This document shows positions 26,410-33,377 of a DNA stretch of 33,377 nucleotides, one piece after another. Every line of letters starts with the position of its first letter. Position 1 is the stretch's first letter. The DNA lies in the NCBI GenBank assembly GCA_022771765.1, contig JALELN010000081.1, forward strand, positions 1 through 33,377, in the 5' to 3' direction. The translations under genes were made by a program, and so were the position numbers. The notes below the pieces were generated by a model. The model ran no database searches. It had not been told where the DNA came from and worked only from the letters and a program-made list of their open reading frames with translations. This DNA comes from Lachnospiraceae bacterium. GTDB taxonomy: Bacteria; Bacillota; Clostridia; Lachnospirales; Lachnospiraceae.

Positions 26410-28980
26410 TTATCCCATTCTGCCACAGCACTGCTTATATTTCTTGCCACTTCCGCAAGGGCAGGGATCATTGGGATAGATCTTCTTCGTCTCGCGCTTT
26501 TTCGGTGCCGCCGCGACCGATTCATCCTTGTTGGTTCCGGTTACCTTCGCCACCTGCTCGCGCTCTACCTTCTGCTCTACCTTCACGTGGAACAACAGAC
26601 GCAGCGTATCTTCAGCAATTGCTGCCGTCATGGCATCAAACATCTCAAAGCCTGCCAGCTTGTACTCTACCAGCGGATCTCGCTGCGCAAAGGACTGCAA
26701 TCCAATGCCCTGACGAAGCTGATCCATATCGTCGATGTGTGCCATCCACTTGCGGTCGATGGTCTTTAACAGTACCACGCGCTCCAGTTCGCGCACTGCC
26801 TCCGGCTCCGGAAACTCTGCTTCTTTCGCCTCGTACAGTTTGACCGCACGCTCCTTTAAGGCATGCTTTAATTCCTTCGTGTTCTTGTAGTTTTTCGCTT
26901 CGTCGGGTGTCACCGGCTCCATCGGAATCACCGGAATCATGATCTGATTCAGCTCGTTTACATCCCACTCCTCCTGAGGGAGATCGTCGGAAATGCAGGT
27001 ATCAACCGCGTTTTCCACAAAGTCAGTCATCATCTTGTAGATGGAATCGCGCATGCTCTCGCCGTTCAGTACACGGGCACGCTCTTCATATATGATCTCT
27101 CTCTGGTCGTTGTTAACCTGATCGTAATCCAACAGATTTTTACGGATACCGAAGTTGTTACTCTCGATCTTCATCTGCGCCTTCTCGATGGCATTTGTCA
27201 GCATCTTGTGCTGGATCTCCTCGCCCTCGGGAACGCCCAGCGCGTTAAACATGCTCATGAGCTTTTCAGATCCGAACAGACGCATCAGGTCATCTTCCAG
27301 TGAAATATAAAATTTGGACTCACCGGGATCGCCCTGACGGCCGGAACGACCGCGCAGCTGATTGTCGATACGGCGTGACTCATGACGTTCCGTACCGATG
27401 ATCTTCAGACCACCGGCCGCAACTGCCTCCTCATCCAGCTTGATATCCGTACCACGACCCGCCATGTTCGTAGCGATCGTGACGGTGCCATGCTCTCCGG
27501 CGTGAGATACAATCTCAGCCTCCATCTCATGGAACTTCGCGTTCAGTACCTGATGCTTGATGCCCTCTTTATTTAACATCTTTGAAAGCAGCTCGGAAGT
27601 CTCGATGGTGATTGTGCCGACGAGCACCGGCTGTCCCTTTGCGTGGGAAGCCTTTACATCCTCCACAACTGCATGGAATTTCTCTTTTTTTGTCTTGTAT
27701 ACGGCATCCTGATGGTCGACACGGATCACCGGACGGTTCGTGGGAATCTCCACAACGTCCATTCCGTAAATATCACGGAACTCCTTTTCCTCCGTGAGGG
27801 CCGTACCGGTCATACCGGCCTTCTTGTCAAATTTATTAAAGAAGTTCTGGAAAGTGATCGTAGCAAGCGTGCGGCTCTCACGTTTTACCTTCACATGCTC
27901 CTTCGCCTCTATCGCCTGATGCAGACCGTCTGAATAACGACGTCCGGGCATAATACGTCCGGTAAACTCATCGACGATAAGCACCTCATCATCCTTTACC
28001 ACATAGTCCTTATCACGGAACATGAGATTGTGTGCACGCAGCGCAAGAATAATGTTATGCTGAATCTCCAGATTTTCCGCGTCTGCCAGATTCTCGATCT
28101 TAAAAAACTTCTCAACCTTCTCGACACCCTGTGCTGTCAGGTTGATCACTTTATCTTTCTCATTGACGATAAAGTCTCCGGTCTCCTCGATCTCAACACC
28201 CATGATGGCATCCATCTTATTGAACTCTCCGCTGGCCTCACCGCGCTGCATCTGGCGTGCCAGTATGTCGCATGCCTCATACAGTCTGGTAGACTTGCCG
28301 CTCTGTCCGGAGATGATCAGCGGTGTACGGGCCTCGTCGATCAGCACGGAATCGACCTCATCGATGATGACATAATGCAGCCCCCGCTGCACCAGCTGTT
28401 CCTTGTAAATGACCATGTTGTCACGCAGATAGTCAAATCCCAGCTCGTTGTTCGTCACATAAGTAATATCACAGTTGTACATTTCACGGCGTTCGTCATT
28501 GTCCATGCTGTTCAATACACAACCGACCTTCAGACCTAAAAACTCGTGAATCTTGCCCATCTCATCCGCGTCACGCTTTGCCAGATAGTCATTGACTGTG
28601 ACGATATGGACACCCTTGCCCTCCAGCGCGTTTAAGTATGCGGGCAGTGTCGCCACCAGAGTCTTTCCTTCACCGGTACGCATCTCGGCGATTCGTCCCT
28701 GATGAAGCACGATTCCTCCGATCAGCTGCACACGGTAATGCTCCATACCGAGCACTCGCACTGCCGCCTCGCGGACAAGCGCATATGCCTCTACCAGAAG
28801 ATCATCCAGTGTCTCACCGTTTGCCAGACGCTCCTTAAACTCCTTTGTCTTGTCTGCCATCTGTTCATCGGTCATTGCCTGCATCTGCGGGCGCAATGCC
28901 TCGATCTTATCCACCAGCGGCAAAATCCGCTTGATCTCACGCTCACTGTGAGTTCCAAACATTTTTTCTATCAGGTTCAT
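26410..28980 (-). CDS. secA: Protein translocase subunit SecA
   Basis: [33 protein letters not shown]...[22 protein letters not shown]...[13 protein letters not shown]-terminal zinc motif [19 protein letters not shown]. Confidence 0.99.
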   Translation of the reverse strand: MNLIEKMFGTHSEREIKRILPLVDKIEALRPQMQAMTDEQMADKTKEFKERLANGETLDDLLVEAYALVREAAVRVLGMEHYRVQLIGGIVLHQGRIAEMRTGEGKTLVATLPAYLNALEGKGVHIVTVNDYLAKRDADEMGKIHEFLGLKVGCVLNSMDNDERREMYNCDITYVTNNELGFDYLRDNMVIYKEQLVQRGLHYVIIDEVDSVLIDEARTPLIISGQSGKSTRLYEACDILARQMQRGEASGEFNKMDAIMGVEIEETGDFIVNEKDKVINLTAQGVEKVEKFFKIENLADAENLEIQHNIILALRAHNLMFRDKDYVVKDDEVLIVDEFTGRIMPGRRYSDGLHQAIEAKEHVKVKRESRTLATITFQNFFNKFDKKAGMTGTALTEEKEFRDIYGMDVVEIPTNRPVIRVDHQDAVYKTKKEKFHAVVEDVKASHAKGQPVLVGTITIETSELLSKMLNKEGIKHQVLNAKFHEMEAEIVSHAGEHGTVTIATNMAGRGTDIKLDEEAVAAGGLKIIGTERHESRRIDNQLRGRSGRQGDPGESKFYISLEDDLMRLFGSEKLMSMFNALGVPEGEEIQHKMLTNAIEKAQMKIESNNFGIRKNLLDYDQVNNDQREIIYEERARVLNGESMRDSIYKMMTDFVENAVDTCISDDLPQEEWDVNELNQIMIPVIPMEPVTPDEAKNYKNTKELKHALKERAVKLYEAKEAEFPEPEAVRELERVVLLKTIDRKWMAHIDDMDQLRQGIGLQSFAQRDPLVEYKLAGFEMFDAMTAAIAEDTLRLLFHVKVEQKVEREQVAKVTGTNKDESVAAAPKKRETKKIYPNDPCPCGSGKKYKQCCGRMG

Positions 28981-29037
28981 ATAATAATACTCCTAACTAT
29001 GTCCGGTAATGTTGCTTACCTTTTTCGTCTTGCGCCC

Positions 29038-29072
29038 ATTAGATCATGAGCGATATCAGCCCATGATCTAAT
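29038..29072. repeat. 11-bp perfect inverted repeat in the secA leader: ATTAGATCATG-N13-CATGATCTAAT
   Basis: Left arm 29038-29048, right arm 29062-29072; about 60-90 nt upstream of the secA ATG. Confidence 0.85.
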
Positions 29073-29192
29073 TCGCCGCTCGTCAATCATGCCAGCATGT
29101 TGACTCGTTTGCGCTCATTATATCTTAACACGATTGCACGCATTTCACAAGTGGCAGTCATGTAAAGGTTTTGTGAACGTTTTGTGACGCTA

Positions 29193-29221
29193 TTGCATAT
29201 TTTTATACGACATGTTAAAAT
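29193..29221 (+). promoter_or_regulatory. Promoter for the TSCPD gene: TTGCAT-N17-TAAAAT
   Basis: Plus strand TTGCAT (29193-29198), 17-nt spacer, TAAAAT (29216-29221). Confidence 0.55.
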
Positions 29222-29260
29222 AGCGTGAATTGTATACAAACACGAAAAAGGAGGACTACT

Positions 29261-29518
29261 ATGAGCTACACATATAAGACAACCGGCACCTGCTCCACAA
29301 AAATCGAGCTGGAGCTGGACGGCGATGTCGTACACAACGTTAAATTTACCGGAGGATGCGACGGTAACCTGAAAGCGATCCCCGCACTTGTTGAGGGTCT
29401 GACCGTGACTGAGATCGAGCAGAAGATCGGTGGCATCCACTGCGGTTTTAAGAACACCTCCTGCGGCGATCAGCTGGCGAAGGCGTGCCGGGCGGCACTG
29501 GATGCAAGCCAGAGCTAA
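29261..29518 (+). CDS. TSCPD domain protein (TIGR03905-like), 85 aa
   Basis: MSYTYKTTGTCSTKIELELDGDVVHNVKFTGGCDGNLKAIPALVEGLTVTEIEQKIGGIHCGFKNTSCGDQLAKACRAALDASQS; RBS AAAGGAGG ahead of ATG at 29261. Confidence 0.93.
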   Translation: MSYTYKTTGTCSTKIELELDGDVVHNVKFTGGCDGNLKAIPALVEGLTVTEIEQKIGGIHCGFKNTSCGDQLAKACRAALDASQS

Positions 29519-29530
29519 AACAAATTATAC

Positions 29531-29656
29531 AAAAAATGCACGCATAGGTTGCTCGATTCCCCTTCCCTCGTCGCGCCCTTTCTATTCTTCATCTACGCAA
29601 GAATGAAGGTGCTTGCTCGGTCGGGCAAAATCGCAACCTTATGCGTGCATTTTTTT
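29531..29656. repeat. Dispersed structured intergenic element, copy B (probable bidirectional terminator context)
   Basis: Outer arms AAAAAATGCACGCATA / TATGCGTGCATTTTTT. Core blocks TGCTCGATTCCCCTTCCCTCGTCGCG and CTTGCTCGGTCGGGCAAAATCGCAA shared with copy A; inner hairpin ATTCTT/AAGAAT; T-tracts on both strands. Confidence 0.87.
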
Positions 29657-29665
29657 ACTATTTTC

Positions 29666-29767
29666 CTATTCTTTCTTGCTTCGCGCTGCCAACCGAAGAT
29701 CCGGACATATTTCATCAACTGCGACTTTTGTCTGGCGAAGTGCGAGCGATTCGATAGCCTTCTTCAT
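29666..29767 (-). other. Small ORF or coding remnant (33 aa): MKKAIESLALRQTKVAVDEICPDLRLAARSKKE
   Basis: Manual translation; no convincing RBS; the only ORF-like signal in this gap besides hairpins. Confidence 0.3.
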
Positions 29768-29810
29768 GTCATAGCTGAAAGCCGCAGGCTATGTGTGCGA
29801 AGGAACCTAC

Positions 29811-29831
29811 CGAACTGCCACTGGCAGTTCG
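29811..29831. repeat. Perfect 9-bp hairpin CGAACTGCC-act-GGCAGTTCG
   Basis: Direct reading; a second stem CATAGC...GCTATG lies at 29770-29793. Confidence 0.75.
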
Positions 29832-29943
29832 CCACGGATGCATGGCAACATCGAGCCAAGGCTGAAGGATTCGCGAGACACCGACAGGCAATCGGAGCAG
29901 TCTGATGAAAGGCTGTCCGGAGATACGGCGGCAGTGCCTACAA

Positions 29944-29971
29944 AGAAAACAGCTCCCCTTTGCGGGAGCTG
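29944..29971 (-). terminator. Rho-independent terminator of the amino-acid ABC operon
   Basis: Minus: CAGCTCCC-gcaaag-GGGAGCTG-TTTTCTTTG. Confidence 0.9.
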
Positions 29972-29995
29972 CCTCCAACTAAATTCAAGCCACTT

Positions 29996-30757
29996 TTAGT
30001 CTGCCTCGTATCTTCCGAGAAATTCCTGAAGTCTCTCATTGCCGGCATCAAATACTTCCTCCGGCGTGCCCTCATGCACGATCACTCCATGCTCCATAAA
30101 GATGATATGATCCGCCACGTTCCTGGCAAAATTCATCTCGTGCGTCACAATCACCATTGTCATATGCTCTGCCGCCAGAGACTTAATCACGCGCAGAATG
30201 TCCCCGGTCAGTTCCGGGTCAAGCGCCGAGGTCGGCTCATCGAAAAACAGGATCTTCGGATTCATTGCCAGCGCCCGCGCAATCGACACACGCTGCTGCT
30301 GTCCACCGGAGAGCTGATACGGATACGCATCCGCCTTATCGGCAAGCCCCATTTTCTCAAGCAATGCCCGAGCCTCTTTTTCCACCTCTGCCCGCTCCCG
30401 TTTCTGCACACGGATCGGCGCATCCATGACATTTTTTAACACGGAATAATGGGGGAAAAGATGAAAATTCTGAAATACCATGCCATAATCCCGGCGAATC
30501 TCTTTTAACGCGGTATTGTCCGCATAATGCACCGCGCCCGTCTCATCCGTCCACGCAGCCCTGCCGCCGACATACTCGATCTCTCCGCTGTCAATCGTCT
30601 CCAGCATCACCGCACAACGCATGATCGTGGATTTGCCGGAGCCGGATGGTCCGATGATCGCCAGCACCTCGCCCTCTTTGACAGACAGTGAAATATCCTT
30701 CAACACTTCCAGACCATCGAAGCTCTTTTTGATGTGTTCCATTCTTAATATATCCAT
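29996..30757 (-). CDS. Polar amino acid ABC transporter ATP-binding protein
   Basis: IIGPSGSGKSTIMRCAVMLETIDSGEI, LSGGQQQRVSIARALAMNPKILFFDEPTSALDPELTGDILRVIKSLA. Confidence 0.97.
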   Translation of the reverse strand: MDILRMEHIKKSFDGLEVLKDISLSVKEGEVLAIIGPSGSGKSTIMRCAVMLETIDSGEIEYVGGRAAWTDETGAVHYADNTALKEIRRDYGMVFQNFHLFPHYSVLKNVMDAPIRVQKRERAEVEKEARALLEKMGLADKADAYPYQLSGGQQQRVSIARALAMNPKILFFDEPTSALDPELTGDILRVIKSLAAEHMTMVIVTHEMNFARNVADHIIFMEHGVIVHEGTPEEVFDAGNERLQEFLGRYEAD

Positions 30758-30769
30758 GCTCCGCTTCTC

Positions 30770-31435
30770 CTATCTGTAGTAATTCAACTTTTCTTCCAGC
30801 TTTGTCATACCCGTGGATACCAGCCAGTTGAAAATAAAATAAAAGACTGCTGCCACCACAAATGGTACAAAGGTCGTCTCCTTCGCCGCAATCTGCTTGG
30901 CGATCGTAAACATCTCCATGTAGGCCAGAGAAAAGGCAAGCGATGTATCCTTGACCAGCGTTACCATCTCATTGGTAATCGCCGGCAGCACGCGCTTGAT
31001 GACCTGCGGAAGGATAATATGTATGAATGTCTGCGCTTTTGTGTAGCCCAGCACCTCTGCCGCCTCATACTGTCCCTTCGGCATCGATTCGATACCGGAA
31101 CGGTAGATCTCCGCAAAATATGCCGCGTAATTGATCGAAAACGCAATGATGATCGCCGGATAACGGAACCCGCCGATATCTGCTCCCCACAAATAGAACG
31201 GTCCGTAAAAAACAACCATGAGCTGCAGCATCAAAGGAGTTCCCCTCATAATATCAATATACAGCTTGGTAATGCCGCGCACAACGCGAAAACGCCCAAA
31301 AAGCTCCACCTTAGACATGCGGCCAAAGGCAATCAGAAAGCCAAGCGGCAGGGAGAAAAGTAAAGTCCAACAGAAAATACTGATGGACTTTAGCATTCCT
31401 CCCGCCAGCTGCTGAAAAATCATAGCGGTAGACAT
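30770..31435 (-). CDS. Polar amino acid ABC transporter permease (HisM/GlnP type)
   Basis: YIDIMRGTPLMLQLMVVFYGPFYLW...YAAYFAEIYRSGIESMPKGQYEAAEVLGYTKAQTFIHIILPQVIKRVLPAITNEMVTLVKDTSLA. Confidence 0.97.
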   Translation of the reverse strand: MSTAMIFQQLAGGMLKSISIFCWTLLFSLPLGFLIAFGRMSKVELFGRFRVVRGITKLYIDIMRGTPLMLQLMVVFYGPFYLWGADIGGFRYPAIIIAFSINYAAYFAEIYRSGIESMPKGQYEAAEVLGYTKAQTFIHIILPQVIKRVLPAITNEMVTLVKDTSLAFSLAYMEMFTIAKQIAAKETTFVPFVVAAVFYFIFNWLVSTGMTKLEEKLNYYR

Positions 31436-31477
31436 AAATAGATTCCTCCCGGAGCCATAACAGCTCCCTTTCTCTTA

Positions 31478-32260
31478 TTATTTTCCAATACAGATCAGAT
31501 CAGCAATATCGTACTTCTCTGCCAGCTCTTCAATCGTTCCGTTCTCTGCCAGCTTAGTCAGATCCGCATCCACGGTCTCACACAGCTTCGTATTTCCTTT
31601 CTTGAAGCCGACTGCGTATTTCTCGGAATTTAACACCTCGGGTAAAATCGTATAGCCCTCCCCACGTGTCTTGATCTGATAATTTGCCACACCGACATCC
31701 ATTGCAACCGCATCGACAGAACCTGCCTGCAGTTCCACAAAGGCGCTGTTATAATCCGCGAACTCCTGCAAACCTGCAAAGGTCTCTGCCAGTTTGGCCT
31801 GATCCTCCTGAAGCAGTGTCAATGCAGCGCTTGCCGCCTGCACACCAACTGTCTTTCCCGCCAGATCTTCCAGCGTGCTGATACCGGAATCCTCAGCGAC
31901 AACGATCACCTGACTGTTGTCCACATAAGGCTGTGACCATGTATAGTCATCTTCTCTGCCATCCACGGTAAAACCGTTCCAGATACAGTCGATGGCACCG
32001 CTCTCCAGCTCCATATCCTTAGAATCCCAGTCAATCGGCTTCTTTTCAAGCGTCCAGCCTTCCATCTCACACACTTTTTCAGCAAGCTCCAGATCAAATC
32101 CGGTATACTCCCCGTTATCATCCATGTATCCGTAAGGCGGATACTCAGCATCAAAGCCTACGGTAAATGTATTGTCTCCTCCTTTGGAACCACAGCCGGT
32201 CAACATCCCGGCAGCCATTGCAGTTACTAAAAGTGCTGCGATTACTTTATTCTTTTTCAT
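31478..32260 (-). CDS. Amino acid ABC transporter substrate-binding lipoprotein
   Basis: Lipobox AGMLTGCGSKGG; TFTVGFDAEYPPYGYMDDNGEYTGFDLELAEKVCE; SBP family 3. Confidence 0.96.
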   Translation of the reverse strand: MKKNKVIAALLVTAMAAGMLTGCGSKGGDNTFTVGFDAEYPPYGYMDDNGEYTGFDLELAEKVCEMEGWTLEKKPIDWDSKDMELESGAIDCIWNGFTVDGREDDYTWSQPYVDNSQVIVVAEDSGISTLEDLAGKTVGVQAASAALTLLQEDQAKLAETFAGLQEFADYNSAFVELQAGSVDAVAMDVGVANYQIKTRGEGYTILPEVLNSEKYAVGFKKGNTKLCETVDADLTKLAENGTIEELAEKYDIADLICIGK

Positions 32261-32309
32261 CTGGTCTTCCTCCTGCTATTGCGTTTTTGTAACACTTTAC
32301 CTCGGTGAC

Positions 32310-32338
32310 ATGCTATCACAGCCATCTGCCGCTGTCAA
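32310..32338 (-). promoter_or_regulatory. Promoter of the amino-acid ABC operon: TTGACA-N17-TAGCAT
   Basis: Minus strand TTGACA (32338-32333), 17-nt spacer, TAGCAT (32315-32310). Confidence 0.7.
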
Positions 32339-32364
32339 TGCCAACTGCCATTTTTATTACTTTA

Positions 32365-33027
32365 TTACGATTGTAGCCCCAGCGCTTCTTCCGCCTGATT
32401 GCGCTCCCTGATATTTTCCAGTTTATTCTGAACATATCTGATCCATTCATCATCCGGCTGTAAAATATGCGCGCCGTATTTAAACAAACCGCTGGGCAGT
32501 TCCATGGAACGCAAAATATTCGCACGCATCACGACACGAAGCTGCTGCAGCCTGTCCTCATAAATGATAGTGACGGGTCTCCAGTCACTCTCCGGTATGC
32601 TGTCTGAACAGACAAAACCAATACCGTTCTCGCTGTAATTGCGCACGACAATCTCCCGTTCCTTATCATCCATGACTGTTCGCATGATGGCGTGCATCTC
32701 TGTTCGAATACGCGGCTCTCCACGACGGTTAACGCGCACACTGTCACGCTTTGTTGTCAGCAGATGGCACATTTTCCCCTGATAAATGTCCTTGCGGATG
32801 CGGCAGCCGCTCCATCCGAACGCCTGCCGGTCGGAGTTTACATAAAAAACAAGGATCTGAATTTTCGGACTCGAAAAGTCTATGATCTGACCTTTGTACT
32901 TGACCGGTGTCAGATAAAGACCATCGTCCCGCGTCGCAACAACGATCGCCAGACACTCAAATTTCATATCACCCTTCATCACGCGAATCTGAATCGTCGC
33001 ATTTGCCGGTATTTCTCCTATTTTCAT
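32365..33027 (-). CDS. PilZ domain c-di-GMP-binding protein (YcgR-like)
   Basis: RVNRRGEPRIRTEMHAI...VVRNYSENGIGFVCS: PilZ RxxxR and [DN]xSxxG signatures. Start MKIGEIPANATIQIRV at 33027. Confidence 0.9.
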   Translation of the reverse strand: MKIGEIPANATIQIRVMKGDMKFECLAIVVATRDDGLYLTPVKYKGQIIDFSSPKIQILVFYVNSDRQAFGWSGCRIRKDIYQGKMCHLLTTKRDSVRVNRRGEPRIRTEMHAIMRTVMDDKEREIVVRNYSENGIGFVCSDSIPESDWRPVTIIYEDRLQQLRVVMRANILRSMELPSGLFKYGAHILQPDDEWIRYVQNKLENIRERNQAEEALGLQS

Positions 33028-33377
33028 TGCATATTCCTCCATTTATCATGCGTATAGATCAGGCAGTTCTTGCCATGCTCTTTCCCGTAATACATCCGGC
33101 TGTCTGCCAGAGCAATCAGCTCATCGATCTCCTTTGCCTCGCCGGATGCAGCTGCCCCGACTGTAGCCGTAAAACAGATTTCTCCCTTTTCCACCGGCAC
33201 AAGGAGCGTACTGATCTGCTGCCGAAGCGATTCCATCTGTTGAATCTTCTCCTCGCGGCCCAGCCTCGCGTCACTGTAGACAACTACAAACTCCTCGCCG
33301 CCCCACCGGACCGGCAAAAAATGATCCAGCTTATATTTCAATTGGGTGAGCAGCTCACCGATGCTCTCCAGCACCCG
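33024..33377 (-). CDS. GGDEF domain protein (diguanylate cyclase), partial; N-terminus outside window
   Basis: LLTQLKYKLDHFLPVRWGGEEFVVVYSDARLGREEKIQQMESLRQQI...CFTATVGAAASGEAKEIDELIALADSRMYYGKEHGKN: intact GGEEF active site; ATGA overlap with the PilZ gene. Confidence 0.92.
   Translation of the reverse strand, partial: RVLESIGELLTQLKYKLDHFLPVRWGGEEFVVVYSDARLGREEKIQQMESLRQQISTLLVPVEKGEICFTATVGAAASGEAKEIDELIALADSRMYYGKEHGKNCLIYTHDKWRNMQ

Noticed and set aside
29117-29122. TATAAT on minus as a secA promoter -10
   Set aside because: Plausible -10, but no credible -35 at normal spacing, so not listed as a feature.
1-33377. CRISPR array, prophage, transposase, rRNA or restriction/defence system
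   Set aside because: No regular spaced repeats, no integrase, transposase, phage or nuclease-defence proteins, and no rRNA or tRNA signatures were seen in any gap.

Overview
This 33.4 kb window is chromosomal and looks like a motile Firmicute, probably Lachnospiraceae (inferred from gene content and sequence style; no database was used). Nearly every gene is on the minus strand. From left to right: a partial LCP-family cell-wall enzyme, a small zinc-ribbon protein, a GT2 glycosyltransferase, a polyprenyl sugar-phosphate transferase, dTDP-rhamnose genes rfbC/rfbA/rfbB and a separated rfbD, HPr, glmM-cdaR-cdaA (the c-di-AMP module) with two membrane proteins upstream, a YvyF-like protein, comFC, recD2, flgJ-like and two flgF/flgG-like rod genes, mreB/mbl, uvrA, uvrB, a secreted transglutaminase-like protein, secA, one plus-strand TSCPD protein, an amino-acid ABC importer, and a PilZ gene coupled to a truncated GGDEF gene. 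The coding content is mostly housekeeping. The unusual signal is in the four largest intergenic gaps (5808-6244, 17266-17607, 22459-22942, 29519-29995), which hold dispersed, strongly folding elements. The best is a ~125-bp element present twice (5922-6046 and 29531-29656). Its two ~25-nt core blocks are nearly identical, but its outer stems differ completely in sequence while staying complementary. A second hairpin family (17365-17395 and 22850-22882) shows a compensatory C-G to T-A change. A third pair of small ORFs (6060-6185 and 22590-22724) shares a YATGxxG[DE]N[VI] peptide. I also see two SigD/FliA-type promoters ahead of the flagellar rod genes, a LexA-box candidate ahead of uvrB, and mutually exclusive hairpins ahead of uvrA.
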